Of a stretch of DNA of 64,000 nucleotides, positions 47,401 to 51,640 are shown in pieces. The translations under genes were made by a program, and so were the position numbers. Below the pieces are notes generated by a model. The model had not been told where the DNA came from and did not search any database. It saw only the letters and a program-made list of their open reading frames with translations. Each line of letters opens with the position of its first letter. The stretch's first letter is position 1. Source of the DNA: Nilaparvata lugens (lineage: Eukaryota; Arthropoda; Insecta; Hemiptera; Delphacidae); NCBI RefSeq assembly GCF_014356525.2, contig NC_052509.1, forward strand, positions 35,398,001 to 35,462,000. The letters are read 5' to 3'.

Positions 47401-50400
47401 TTTGTTACATAAATAAAATGAATGGTAGGCTATTATTAAAATAATATTTCAACAATTATCATTGTATAAGTGGGAGAGGGGCCTCTTATTAACTTGACTT
47501 CACCCAAAACACCTATAACTCAATGTAAGTGTGAAAGTAGAGACGTTTCAATAATGAATAATAGTGGTTTCTTCAGGGACATTCCTGAGCCATTGACTCG
47601 GGTGACCCGGAGCCCAACAAGATGGCGGTTGAACTGAGACAGACTAGTGATCCCATGGAACGACAACCAGACATCGACCGGTAGATGCAGATCGGCGCGT
47701 ACTTTTGAATATTTAAATAGAAGACTAAGAAGAAGTAGGGTGTCTCGGGTCACCCGAGTCAGTGTATCCCTGAATGCAACCATTATGTAGTGAGGCTAGT
47801 CATACCTGAGCTTGGGGAACTCCTCGTTGAAGTCCCTTGAGACGCGCGGCGTGCACTCCCTGACGGCGAGTATCTTGGCGACAATCTCGTTCTTCTGCCA
47901 GCGACCGCGCCACGTCTCTCCGCTGGGTGTGGCCGCGATTCGCGTGTGCAGCGACAGGTCGGCGATGTTGATGCCCTTGTGGCGCGATAGTGTTGCATCA
48001 CCTCACATCAAACATTATCAACTCACGTTTACAGACTCAAGTCAATTTTCAACACAGCTAATCATCAATACTAAAAGCATTACGGCTGATTCGATAAATA
48101 TTATATTGTACATTTTAGAATGTAATATAAGAAAAGTGATGTTGCTACGTATAAATCTACTATGGCCTCCCAAGCTTATTAGAAAACTTTCGAAAGCAAA
48201 ATATCTCAGTGTTAGATAGATAGATATTTAATTCATTTACAGTGCACTTACTATTACACAAGCACACAGTTGAACGTCATCAAATTAATATAAATATAAA
48301 TACAGCCTAGTAAAATCTACTAATTCCCTCAAGTATCCTCCTGTACCATGTTATTAAAAGTATGTCATCTGCTAAAAGAGGGCTGTTCAAAGTTGTCTTA
48401 TTTTATTTTGAGTCTTTGATTTGAACCAATACTAATTTTGCATTTGCTTTATTCAAGCGAAAACGTTTAAAAAATTCATCCCCGAAATTGAAATGATTAG
48501 TTCTTTGCCTAATATGTCTCACTTTTCTTTGATGAAAGCCTTTTATGATACTATCCTGATTTGGATACTATTGAAAATCAGAATGATTGATTTATCGTGT
48601 CACATAGAACATTATTTTCGAGATAATTGATAGGAATTCATTCATCAATAGCGGATCATTTTGACAAACAGTTTCTCTTATTATAGATATCACTGTATCA
48701 CATAAATTAGATCACGGAAGAAACTTACGACTTCTCGTTTTCAGTCCAAGCCAGCTCTGATCTTTGAAATTCACTTTCTTCAAATCTTGGCCCGATTCCA
48801 ATGCTAAATCTGAAAGAAAACATGCAATAGCCGTTAGTTCCGTACAAATCAGATTAGTCATAGAAAAATATTTACCTGTGCATGGCATGAAAAGAAGCTG
48901 AGCTTGAATAAATATTGACTTAATTCCAGTGCATTTTGAAAATAAATCTTATTGTAGATAATGCCTCTATTTGAAAATATTAAATCAAGAAATCAGTTTG
49001 TCTTAGTCGTATGTTATTGAAAAGCAATAGAATCGTTATTGCAATTGAAAACATAATTGATGATATACTAGATTTGTATAAATTAAAAGGATATGTTTTC
49101 TTGTTCACTGTACAATTAAAAATAATTTAAATTGATCTAGTCAATTACGATCTTGATTAATTTTAATTCAGTTAATTTGCTTTACTAGGAACTAATATGC
49201 AATAGTTCATTACTCTTGGCTCTTTATTTTCATTAGTCGGCTAACTCTGTTAGTTCTGAATGACTTTTTGTTGTTGGTTTTTGCTTCTTTCATAATAAAT
49301 TCTGCTGCATGAGTGTGTATTGTAATAACAATTTTGAAATGATTGTTCAGCGACTCTTATTACACATTATAAGCATGTTAAGCTTATATGAACAAATAAG
49401 CATGTCGGTTTTCCACATGCTCAACAGAAAATTACATGAAGAACAGTACTCAAAATCAAATTATGACGAACACAAGTAACCTCTCGGAAAGATTCTAGTG
49501 CTTTGGTGATAGATAAACAATTATACTCCCTTTTATAAATACAGCCTAAATTTAGTTTTCCTTTCTTCTATAAAATTAATATTGACGTAGGCTCACCTTC
49601 TAGTCGCTTGGCAAGTGGTCCCCTTGCTTTATCGAGGGGCGTATCTCCATCCTTGTTGGCCAGTGAGGCATGAGCACCGTGACCGATCAGATCCTCTGCT
49701 ATTGGCTGGCAGCCCCAGAAACACGCGTAATGCAGCGGCGTATTACCATGCTCGTTGGTAAAGTTTATGTCCGCACGGTTTCGAAGCAACTGCAGAAATA
49801 TAGAGGTTTTCTATTATTTACTTTTTGTACTTGAATAACATATCAGACTGGGTTATTTAAAGGGGTAGGTGGAAGAATGTGATAAGTAACATTTGAAATA
49901 ATGACTTCAACGTTTTTTAACTGGAGGTTTTTATTTACAGACTGAATTTAGGTCATGTAAATTGGTAAAATAGATATACGTATTTCTCCTAGAAATACTC
50001 TGAATGAAATCGGTTCCTTTCACTACTTTTATTATAATAAATGGGCTTGGCTTGAATACCTTTGGGTTTATCTTGGATTTACTCATTATTTATTACGTTG
50101 TACACAACTGTTTTTGTTATTCATTGTCACACTATTCTCAACAAACTCAATCTATATTTTTCCTTTTGGAGCAATTTAAAATTAATATTATAACTGTATT
50201 AAAAAAAAAGACTGACTGACAGTCTAATAAAGAGACCGACAATAATCTGATGAAAGTGATATGAGCAGCGGTTGGAGTGGATGAAGGTTGTTGATTTCGT
50301 CAGTGATTTGGGAGGAGAAGATTGATCATCAATGGATGTAGGTGGTAGGCGCACCACTAACCACCATTATCCATCAAAATATGCTGTTTAGACTGCACTT

Positions 50401-51640
50401 AACACCTACATGAAACATGAAATCTCAGCTATTATTCACATTAGAGAATTTTGGATCTGTGGAATTTGTAGAGCGGCACTTATAATCATTATCCATGTAA
50501 AAATCTAATTTTCTCAAAAAATGTTACTTATCGCCTTAATCCACCTACCCCTTCAGTTTATTTCAATTGAATATTATGATAAAACTTCTCTTTATTTATT
50601 TAAACGTATTATTAGACGTGAATCATTATTTTTTACGGGGTCAATTTCGTTATATAGGCTATTTCACTCTACGACTGAACTATAATCAAAATTACATTGC
50701 AACATTATAAACACCTTACAACATTATAGATCAAATTGAATATTTTTAATTTCCATTATTTGCACTGATAATGATAAGAATAAAACTATGATAATATTAT
50801 ATACTGATATAAGAATATTAGTACTGCTTAGAAGCCAAGTTTGTGATTTAACTAGCCTACATTTTTTATTAATTGTATTTTTTGTACTATCTTTTCTGTT
50901 TTTTCGATAAATCAATAAATACTTGATGACTAGACTAATGTTGATACTAGACTAAAAAACTAGACTTGTATCTTGATTATGAAAATTCATTATGAAATAA
51001 TTGAAAAATATAATTTCTTGCTTGATAGAATATAATTATTTTTAACGAGAATGAACGTTTAATATTCAATAACATCAATAAACCCGCATCAGTTACCCTC
51101 CATAGAAGGCATTGACAAGACGGCAGAGGATCGGCAACGTTGTTCTCCTATCTTTCTCCACTGCAATTATAACGTGGACCTCACTATAGTTCAGATGTTT
51201 CCAGTTAATCATCGTATGCCAGCTGAGGTGTGTGTGTGGTAGTTGAAACGTAATAAAAGTACGTGCAGTAGTTCAGACAACTGGACTAGACAGCCAACTA
51301 GACTAGCCGAATAGTCTAGTTACTAGTTGAAGTACTTCAAATACAGTAGCTAGTTGATTTAACTCAATACAAGTAAATTCCAGATTATGCTTAAGAATCA
51401 ATAAAAAGTTATCATTCAAACATTTAAATTAAAAGAGAAATAAGAACGAAATGATGAAGCATTTGACAACTTACAAGACGAACTATGTCCCTATGATTAT
51501 GGGCTGCAGCTAGATGTAAAGGGGTGTCATCGCCCCTGTTGGTAGCATTGACACGAGCTCCTCTTTGCAGCAATAGTTCAACTATTTTCAGGTGTCCTTT
51601 CTTGCTAGCCCAATGCAGAGGACTGAATCCATGGTCATCA
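14581..51640 (-). CDS. Ilk: Integrin-linked kinase (Ilk), seven visible exons, incomplete
   Basis: The gene runs on the minus strand through exons 51640-51475, 49789-49597, 48809-48729, 48001-47806, 44389-44146, 15885-15797 and 14727-14581. The protein binds beta-integrin tails and forms the ILK-PINCH-parvin scaffold at muscle and cell-matrix adhesions; the kinase fold is considered a pseudokinase. The exons give ankyrin repeats, the N-lobe, the degenerate catalytic region and the C-lobe end. Phases agree at every junction down to 15885. The first coding exon (N-terminal ~33 residues) is not in view. The exon encoding the segment after YYPA and before VALEGLR is missing between 15,797 and 14,727. 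Introns hold most of the transposons in this window. Confidence 0.9.
14791..14902. mobile_element. Short TIR element (family B, copy 1)
   Basis: The unit runs from GTTTATGTAACGGTTTTATA to GAATAAAACCGTTGCATGCA and CTATTTGTCTACGAC. The ends are inverted (AACGGTTTTAT with ATAAAACCGTT). The inner block CTCTAAAGCACGAGTGTC matches the copy at 16,105-16,240. It sits in the intron upstream of the terminal Ilk exon. Confidence 0.7.
14903..15796. other. Ilk intron; expected missing exon not seen
   Basis: Both frames and strands of this AT-rich stretch were read for an APE- or MWSFA-like segment of Ilk on the minus strand. None was found. No transposon was recognised either. Confidence 0.5.
15797..15885 (-). 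CDS. Ilk: Ilk exon: DVK-region segment with an odd 3' end
   Basis: After acceptor TTCTTTCAG the exon encodes [20 protein letters not shown] and KGRIYYPA, aligned to the activation-segment region of ILK. The family then has Trp. Here the sequence reads TGC AGG TGG: a canonical GT donor after CAG would put Cys in place of Trp. A GC donor two codons earlier (CCAGCTT, then GCAGGT) would instead leave a T that could begin a Trp codon. Read through, the frame stops 23 codons after YYPA. The 3' boundary is therefore uncertain by 4-5 bases. Confidence 0.8.
16105..16240. mobile_element. Short TIR element (family B, copy 2)
   Basis: The ends are inverted: TATACAACAGTTTTATA pairs with TATAAAACTGTTGTATA. 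The centre contains CGAGCGTAGCGAGAATCCG and shares TCTTTAAAGCACGAGTT with copy 1. It interrupts the LINE reading frame, so it inserted after the LINE. Confidence 0.8.
16330..16665 (+). repeat. Degenerate minisatellite, units like AACTTGACAAACTGAAAA
   Basis: About 330 bp consist of irregular repeats combining CTTGA, AACTGA and GAAAA, such as GAAAACTTGACAAAATGATA and GAAAAACTTGAAGGAATGAA. Period and phase drift strongly, with units of roughly 17-22 bp. It lies inside the disrupted LINE tail. Confidence 0.65.
17471..18208. mobile_element. Foldback Tc1/mariner-type relic with ~290-bp inverted arms
   Basis: The ends AAGGGTGACCAAAAATAACG and TTATTCTGGATCACCCGTT are inverted. The arms remain paired for nearly 300 bp on each side, with mismatches and small indels. 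Both arms contain the 3' end of the same transposase gene, so the element is an inverted duplication of a transposon end rather than a normal element with short repeats. Confidence 0.75.
17597..17730 (-). pseudogene. Transposase C-terminus in the left arm
   Basis: The minus strand encodes [19 protein letters not shown], then [20 protein letters not shown] and VIVKK before a TGA at 17,599-17,597. The pattern IP-E-L, R-R-QCI--GG-HL matches C-termini of Tc1/mariner-superfamily transposases in arthropods. The mirror copy in the right arm (plus strand, about 17,970-18,083) carries a one-base shift after QCIRS. Upstream coding sequence with the DDE residues is missing. Confidence 0.7.
18209..18780. 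other. No recognisable feature
   Basis: AT-rich intronic sequence of Ilk. No exon or named element was recognised. Confidence 0.5.
18923..18989. repeat. (GT)n microsatellite
   Basis: About 33 GT units with a single interruption (GGTG) near 18,958. It lies in the 5' leader region of the Jockey-like LINE. Confidence 0.98.
19093..19523 (+). pseudogene. Jockey-like LINE ORF1 N-terminal remnant
   Basis: Two consecutive frames encode [19 protein letters not shown] and [19 protein letters not shown], then an alanine run and [15 protein letters not shown]. The first breaks at TGA near 19,275. The charged, basic protein precedes an endonuclease-type ORF2, the usual position of the LINE nucleic-acid-binding ORF1 protein. 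Further decayed pieces follow at 20,057-20,418. Confidence 0.5.
20404..20789 (+). pseudogene. Jockey-like LINE endonuclease N-terminal half
   Basis: ORF2 begins [20 protein letters not shown], the characteristic start of Jockey-type endonucleases, then a stop, [25 protein letters not shown] and [21 protein letters not shown]. The catalytic glutamate is in SETHST. The Asp-x-Asn motif (normally GGDFNAKH) is degraded to GGVKCxAKH by a frame change at about 20,780. Confidence 0.8.
21810..22602 (+). pseudogene. Jockey-like LINE reverse transcriptase, broken
   Basis: Successive frames encode [63 protein letters not shown] (from 22,270), the palm motif FADDTALM at about 22,364-22,389 and [16 protein letters not shown]. 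Motifs are in the correct order for a Jockey-type reverse transcriptase. At least three stops or shifts interrupt them. The frame ends where the second LINE enters. Confidence 0.85.
22630..23256 (+). pseudogene. Reverse transcriptase of the second LINE
   Basis: The 208-residue frame contains [20 protein letters not shown], the catalytic LYADDVSIL box, [13 protein letters not shown] and [24 protein letters not shown]. This covers palm motifs through the thumb of a Jockey/CR1-superfamily reverse transcriptase. It is open here but has no endonuclease because of 5' truncation, and it is broken at a TAG after FWGS. Confidence 0.88.
23302..23353. repeat. Perfect 23-bp hairpin at the errantivirus junction
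   Basis: CAAAGAGTTAAAGATTCTCC plus CAC (23,302-23,324) is exactly reverse-complemented at 23,331-23,353, with the 6-base loop TACCAG. The left arm is native LINE sequence (KELKILPLP). The right arm is therefore an inverted copy placed exactly where the LINE should continue into TATATA. Confidence 0.95.
23354..23418. repeat. (TA)n tract, errantivirus target
   Basis: More than 30 TA units with one TT interruption directly precede the 5' LTR. The 3' LTR is followed by TTATATATTATATAG. TATA-type targets are typical for several errantiviruses. Confidence 0.95.
23419..23585 (+). repeat. Errantivirus 5' LTR
   Basis: It starts AATTATGTAAACTTAAAC and ends GAACGTGAACGTGTT directly before the primer-binding site. 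It matches the 3' LTR closely except near 23,540-23,560, where a segment containing the 3' LTR's AATAAA is absent or rearranged. Confidence 0.92.
23586..23603 (+). promoter_or_regulatory. Primer-binding site, tRNA-Lys type
   Basis: TGGCGCCCGAACAGGGAC follows the 5' LTR without a gap and is complementary to the 3' end of insect tRNA-Lys(UUU), including CCA. It would prime minus-strand cDNA synthesis. Confidence 0.92.
23967..25118 (+). CDS. gag: Errantivirus gag
   Basis: The 383-residue protein starts [20 protein letters not shown]. Its first ~200 residues have the helical character of a Gypsy-group capsid, with a [20 protein letters not shown] segment near the start. Residues of about 215-320 are an Asn/Gln/Phe-rich repeat array based on NFNQRNFSQ. 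No CCHC zinc knuckle is visible, as is typical of errantiviral Gag. The 5' leader (23,604-23,966) has no long frame. Gag overlaps pol at its 3' end, where it carries a -1 slippery heptamer at 25,079-25,085. Confidence 0.88.
   Translation: MGNPLISRPIAKHHLHIIPEYTGNPIELLSFLEVVEKLKNDYCNNRIAEAADNHWILLHYCKNKLHGPAKDVILNSTVDDLSNLIDVLKNNFADNRTVEKLTMELLAMKSHQKEHPIQFINRLQQKRTVIISRHKLDGLTGPILETISSQLDKQIVMILVEGINHQLGAHLQTLGIKDLSDARQAIINKSSAYLKHLGFTTDVTQMNQTFSKSEGKQNSSNSNQNSHPKNFHQFQNQNNSNQRNFSQSQNRNFNFNQRNFSQPQNHFNQRNFSQLQNNFNRGQSFQSRFRNGQSFQNHNFNRNPNANFNNNNQNLNQKSNDVSMRTVSKFQKFPVHNIESSENEFSEFESMDARMSSMENAVSDLCEKMNHFLEVGSNNNPKT
25061..26614 (+). pseudogene. pol: Errantivirus pol, part 1: protease and reverse transcriptase
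   Basis: This frame is reached from gag by a -1 shift, so its ATG at 25,061 is probably not used. The retropepsin motif ILIDTGS has its Asp at residue 43. The reverse transcriptase follows, with [28 protein letters not shown] and the catalytic YLDD at residues 436-439. The frame ends prematurely at TAG (26,612-26,614), within the RT connection region, after a run of four T. The next frame continues immediately in the -1 direction. A one-base loss in the T run explains the break. Confidence 0.9.
25079..25085 (+). promoter_or_regulatory. -1 ribosomal frameshift heptamer TTTTTTA
   Basis: In the gag frame the bases read T-TTT-TTA, fitting the X-XXY-YYZ rule and identical to the well-known lentiviral slip site. 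Gag is in the frame of 23,967 and pol is in the -1 frame, which is open through this site. The following 35 bases contain the gag stop codon. I cannot confirm a downstream pseudoknot by eye. Confidence 0.75.
26617..28968 (+). pseudogene. pol: Errantivirus pol, part 2: RNase H and integrase
   Basis: After the frameshift the frame is open for 783 residues. RNase H begins around residue 60 ([11 protein letters not shown], catalytic Asp about 67) and ends with [11 protein letters not shown] 130-residue acidic, Asn-rich spacer follows. The integrase has an HHCC finger ([13 protein letters not shown]) and a DDE triad at about Asp494, Asp547 and Glu583, with the classical 35-residue spacing between the last two. 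The 3' end overlaps env by about 107 bases. The first ATG is an artefact of the break and not a natural start. Confidence 0.9.
28862..30424 (+). CDS. env: Errantivirus env (F-type envelope protein)
   Basis: The 520-residue frame is open. It begins with a hydrophobic signal peptide (about residues 6-21), has a basic furin-like site ending at Arg109 (KKVKR) followed by a Gly-rich hydrophobic stretch, long helical regions downstream, and a single transmembrane segment at about residues 467-489. A short cytoplasmic tail follows. This layout matches errantiviral Env, related to baculovirus F proteins, which in the family can mediate membrane fusion. In relatives env is expressed from a spliced subgenomic RNA; the splice sites are not proven here. 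It overlaps the end of pol in a different frame. Confidence 0.88.
   Translation: MLQMKAMTILLLFLIPATLTYRLTDLTKTAGIIPIKIGQSMLINYTYKVIHFTNVTDLKIQSLKLQTHINNLQVAYISSDIIESLKKISLNQYFKLEMISENKNKKVKRGLMNGLGNAISWLTGLMTADDKEHLDKVIDKIENNELHLVKNEEHNFEMNHELIKKFNFDVEHINSNNKALENITNETANIVENMQAVDLITLTIQLLDDEINDVVNSLMYCKEGKLHPSILSFDDFRRLINYKNYSLASRDSSILWEISNSTCILSKSVITYIIHLPKLNDLFEKYDLLSYPVEMESNVHTIKLKEKSISVSQNKKLWKLTNCLKFSSISFCTSGEIIHDNCILSVVNNKDLDSCVRIEIINDRPFMNYFENCNCILGYKFDQININNGTINTPSSFLINLDINDKMTDVKLPFTSVTTYAQKLSHVPNKIHTKLIDLKDVSELDDIEPRVFDFINFEDSFVLKTRHIVIFVLSTFILLVILIIVYYKFKKPTSVLNYRIDTQVPISSTPTISYIVPPRN
30507..30517 (+). promoter_or_regulatory. Polypurine tract
   Basis: AAGGAGGGAGG lies directly before the 3' LTR and would prime plus-strand DNA synthesis. 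Confidence 0.88.
30518..30693 (+). repeat. Errantivirus 3' LTR
   Basis: It is 176 bp, with the same ends as the 5' LTR. It contains AATAAA at 30,647-30,652, lacking in the 5' copy. A TA-rich stretch follows, then the resumption of the second LINE at 30,707. Confidence 0.92.
30707..31019 (+). pseudogene. C-terminal domain of the second LINE
   Basis: The frame encodes [34 protein letters not shown] and [17 protein letters not shown] before a TAG. The YNTRNR and IRLYNSLP signature marks C-termini of many Jockey/CR1-superfamily ORF2 proteins and recurs at 63.4 kb and 42.3 kb. The reading frame joins the part before the errantivirus. Confidence 0.85.
31095..31550 (+). pseudogene. C-terminal part of the Jockey-like LINE ORF2
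   Basis: It resumes with [19 protein letters not shown], then after frame changes gives [37 protein letters not shown] and [12 protein letters not shown], ending in TAA. This is the standard C-terminus of Jockey-type ORF2. The upstream half is at 20.4-22.6 kb. Confidence 0.85.
31735..31830. repeat. Hairpin-forming dispersed repeat, copy 1
   Basis: TTGGGAAAGGAACA (31,764-31,777) and TGTTCCTTTCCCAA (31,798-31,811) form a perfect 14-bp stem around a 20-base loop with GGCTTAAAGCCCAAAAC. A diverged copy sits at 40,807-40,855. Confidence 0.8.
32518..33294 (+). CDS. LINE ORF1 protein
   Basis: The 258-residue protein begins [20 protein letters not shown]. Residues 1-60 form a coiled coil with regular hydrophobic heptads. 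About residues 60-170 resemble an RRM-like domain ([11 protein letters not shown], then [10 protein letters not shown]), and the tail is basic. This architecture is common to LINE ORF1 RNA-binding chaperones that trimerise. ORF2 follows after about 110 bases. It is one of the few uninterrupted mobile-element genes here. Confidence 0.75.
   Translation: MEAKVDEILNTLNKLDSLEEKIDNISSKFNEDLENLKKEVEEMKSQMKMEREQKENYYRSRNVIIFGVRGVTNYWILREEIIRMLTYVGVDIRNHDKDKLKRLNPTKDDGPIRVTFTSTYTRNEVLKKKFKLSKEKDFEHVRIKEDLDINIRDIRKELYPFMIDCKNQGKRVSMKKDKLIIEGEIFSLEKLKELNINDKKRMRSEENSPIAKDNYNPNSLKHDNARLVKKKNTMEAYITSKGRDRRNEASTQEPSRSQ
33418..34275 (+). pseudogene. LINE ORF2 endonuclease domain
   Basis: The frame gives [50 protein letters not shown] and [32 protein letters not shown], and after a shift near 34,070 [15 protein letters not shown]. 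Catalytic Glu, Asp-x-Asn and Asp-His motifs are preserved. A duplicated GTGGATTT-type hexad around 34,056-34,080 accompanies the shift. It is cut off at about 34,280 by another LINE. Confidence 0.85.
34280..35522 (+). mobile_element. 3' fragment of another LINE inserted in ORF2
   Basis: It begins mid-frame with [16 protein letters not shown], then [57 protein letters not shown] and [20 protein letters not shown]. These are thumb and C-terminal stretches of a CR1/Jockey-superfamily element. The 3' end has AATAAA and a TTATTC microsatellite at 35,498-35,523. After it the host LINE resumes with [18 protein letters not shown]. Confidence 0.8.
35523..36911 (+). pseudogene. LINE ORF2 reverse transcriptase
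   Basis: Frames encode [74 protein letters not shown] and the catalytic box [11 protein letters not shown], then [14 protein letters not shown]. Motifs are in order for a non-LTR reverse transcriptase. A frame change near 36,255 sits in a TATATATA run and a TAG ends the frame at 36,909-36,911. Confidence 0.88.
36912..37478 (+). pseudogene. LINE ORF2 C-terminal domain
   Basis: The 188-residue frame continues after a [60 protein letters not shown] and [19 protein letters not shown]. It matches the tail of endonuclease-reverse-transcriptase LINEs common in insects. One in-frame stop separates it from the polymerase, so the ORF2 may have lost function only recently. Confidence 0.85.
38402..38566 (-). 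CDS. Small MADF-domain protein fragment inside the Harbinger-like element
   Basis: The 54-residue minus-strand frame contains [20 protein letters not shown] and [18 protein letters not shown]. Spacing of the hydrophobic residues, the IWD motif, the YRNR and the W-EI pair match the MADF DNA-binding domain. PIF/Harbinger transposons normally carry a separate MADF/Myb-like DNA-binding gene beside the transposase, so this is most likely a relic of that second gene. The stop follows ESRSS; a splice to a further exon is possible but not shown. Confidence 0.7.
   Translation of the reverse strand: MEVGLESFDTELFIDEVAKIKCIWDMECSDYRNRVLKRSAWQEITDIFSESRSS
38570..38720. repeat. ~50-bp degenerate tandem repeat inside the Harbinger-like element
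   Basis: Units contain AACTGAACTAGATACTA, TATGAACTATGAT and CTACRARCTAACT in the same order, two full copies and a partial third. It lies immediately upstream of the MADF frame. Confidence 0.8.
39033..39684. other. No recognisable feature
   Basis: AT-rich intronic sequence without a recognised element; the direct repeat at 39,685 follows. Confidence 0.5.
39685..39762 (+). repeat. 78-bp direct repeat, left copy
   Basis: The block starting AGCAGTACCTAATTTCTC recurs at 44,007-44,084 with three substitutions. The two copies flank the minus-strand LINE exactly, so they look like an unusually long target-site duplication or a segmental duplication. Confidence 0.9.
39773..39802. repeat. (AATAG)n LINE tail
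   Basis: About five pentamer units mark the 3' end of the minus-strand LINE. Confidence 0.9.
40300..40572 (-). CDS. Unrecognised 90-residue frame inside the long-inverted-repeat element
   Basis: The minus-strand frame includes [20 protein letters not shown] and [19 protein letters not shown]. Its composition is protein-like, but I do not recognise a family and no catalytic motif is visible. It could be a relic of a gene carried by the element or a chance frame. Confidence 0.2.
   Translation of the reverse strand: MKSYVHLYHSIFIENFHNSSHHKVSIILQRFEVLKSEVGVNSGEPCHHYANLSTIFRDLVKSTTSFTYNFMGQVRLRVFFSNIHQMLTEI
40807..40855. repeat. Hairpin-forming dispersed repeat, copy 2
   Basis: TTTGGGAAAGAATAACAGGC and GGCCCAAAACTATTCGAATC match the 31,764-31,811 repeat with several substitutions, which weaken the stem. 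Confidence 0.65.
42148..43860 (-). pseudogene. LINE reverse transcriptase and C-terminus, minus strand
   Basis: From 43,860 downward the frames give [94 protein letters not shown] and the catalytic box [10 protein letters not shown]. They then give [42 protein letters not shown] and [15 protein letters not shown]. The series is a CR1/Jockey-superfamily polymerase plus its conserved C-terminal domain, with three or four frame breaks (near 43,300, 43,020 and 42,560). Confidence 0.88.
44007..44084 (+). repeat. 78-bp direct repeat, right copy
   Basis: It matches 39,685-39,762 at 75 of 78 positions and borders the 5' truncation point of the minus-strand LINE. It lies only about 60 bp from an Ilk exon donor. 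Confidence 0.9.
44146..44389 (-). CDS. Ilk: Ilk exon: hinge and degenerate catalytic loop
   Basis: The 244-bp exon encodes [56 protein letters not shown] and SRHVM. The usual HRD catalytic-loop motif is absent, as in ILK proteins of other animals, consistent with a pseudokinase. It ends at a codon boundary before GTACAT. The intron that follows is about 28 kb long and contains the nested errantivirus. Confidence 0.93.
44409..45065. mobile_element. Foldback element with TGCTAGATACAG-type ends
   Basis: The left end (AGTCCAGTCAAGCCCACAAC, then TTTCCTTATGCTAGATACAG) is the imperfect reverse complement of the right end (CTGTATCTAGCACAAGGAAA, then GGTTCTGGACTT). The 650-bp element is AT-rich inside and non-coding. 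It starts 20 bp upstream of an Ilk exon acceptor. Confidence 0.75.
45066..45925. other. No recognised gene
   Basis: Intronic AT-rich sequence. The CAGAGTGTTTCCGAACTCCC stretch near 45,612 resembles dispersed insect repeats, but I cannot assign it. Confidence 0.45.
45926..46113. mobile_element. MITE family A, copy 2
   Basis: Ends AAGCTGGGTTTACACC and GGTGTGAACGCAGCT are inverted; the internal blocks match copy 1, including GATTCTATTAGATTGAACGG. Confidence 0.85.
46124..46314. mobile_element. MITE family A, copy 3
   Basis: Ends AAAGCTGCGTTTACTCC and GGTGTAAACGCAGCTTT are inverted. It lies only 10 bp after copy 2, so two family members inserted side by side, or one into the target made by the other. 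Confidence 0.85.
46315..47214. other. No recognised gene
   Basis: Intronic sequence. A minus-strand segment at 46,760-47,100 (ATTACGCGCA-type and AAAGCACGGGATACATG text) looks like a decayed dispersed repeat without coding potential. Confidence 0.4.
47215..47545 (+). repeat. Pair of ~75-bp direct repeats
   Basis: A segment with CTCATTAACTTAACTTCAGC, ACACCT and AAGTGTGAAAGTA at 47,219-47,282 recurs at 47,467-47,541 with substitutions (CTTATTAACTTGACTTCACC). The spacing is about 250 bp. Confidence 0.65.
47565..47781. mobile_element. Foldback element next to an Ilk splice donor
   Basis: Ends pair as TTCAGGGACATTCCTGAGCC with GAGTCAGTGTATCCCTGAA, and GACTCGGGTGACCCGGAG with CTCGGGTCACCCGAGTC. 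Each arm is itself partly palindromic (CGGGTGACCCG). The right end lies 24 bp from the Ilk donor at 47,805. Confidence 0.8.
47806..48001 (-). CDS. Ilk: Ilk exon: kinase-like N-lobe
   Basis: The 196-bp exon encodes [20 protein letters not shown], then [20 protein letters not shown] and [11 protein letters not shown]. The lysine in IVAKIL corresponds to the ATP-contacting lysine of ILK, and GETWRGRW replaces a glycine-rich loop. It is very rich in GC compared with the introns. The donor GTATGA lies only 24 bp from a palindromic repeat at 47,565-47,781. Confidence 0.93.
48002..48728 (-). other. Ilk intron, no element recognised
   Basis: AT-rich sequence with GT..AG boundaries at both ends. A short GATAGATAGATA run lies near 48,216. 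Confidence 0.6.
48729..48809 (-). CDS. Ilk: Ilk exon: linker between ankyrin and kinase-like domains
   Basis: The short 81-bp exon lies between acceptor TTTCTTTCAG and donor GTAAGT. It encodes [19 protein letters not shown] and LGLKTRS, aligning to the family segment around YKDTFWKGTTRTR. It completes a split Asp codon from the previous exon and leaves a single base of an Arg codon, matching the next exon. Confidence 0.9.
48810..49596 (-). other. Ilk intron, no element recognised
   Basis: AT-rich intron between the linker and ankyrin exons. Nothing further was identified. Confidence 0.6.
49597..49789 (-). CDS. Ilk: Ilk exon: ankyrin repeats 4-5
   Basis: The exon begins after TTTCTGCAG and ends in codon phase 1 before GTGAGC. 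It encodes [20 protein letters not shown], then [19 protein letters not shown] and [14 protein letters not shown], colinear with the end of the Ilk ankyrin domain. Its phase fits both neighbours. The base composition is richer in GC than the introns, as expected for a constrained exon. Confidence 0.93.
49860..50553. mobile_element. Foldback element with AAGGGGTAGGTGG ends
   Basis: The left end AAGGGGTAGGTGGAAGAATG, then GATAAGTAACATTT, is inverted at the right as AATGTTACTTATCGCCTTAA, then CCACCTACCCCTT. The inside is non-coding. It occupies most of the intron between two ankyrin exons. Confidence 0.8.
50554..51474 (-). other. Ilk intron, no element identified
   Basis: AT-rich, with clusters of CTAG-containing words (ACTAGACTA) near 50,930-50,970 and 51,280-51,360. 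No gene was seen. Confidence 0.5.
51475..51640 (-). CDS. Ilk: Ilk exon: ankyrin repeats 2-3
   Basis: The 166-bp exon follows an acceptor TTTGTCTTAG and ends at donor GTAAGT. Its first base completes a split codon and the next 55 codons encode [20 protein letters not shown], then [20 protein letters not shown]. These match ankyrin repeats of Ilk very closely. In the family this ankyrin domain binds PINCH. The upstream exon with the initiator methionine was not found between 51.7 and 64 kb. Confidence 0.93.

Noticed and set aside
47783..48219. Alternative frames over the Ilk N-lobe exon on both strands
   Set aside because: The exon is GC-rich, so long chance frames occur; only the Ilk frame has homology and matching splice phases.
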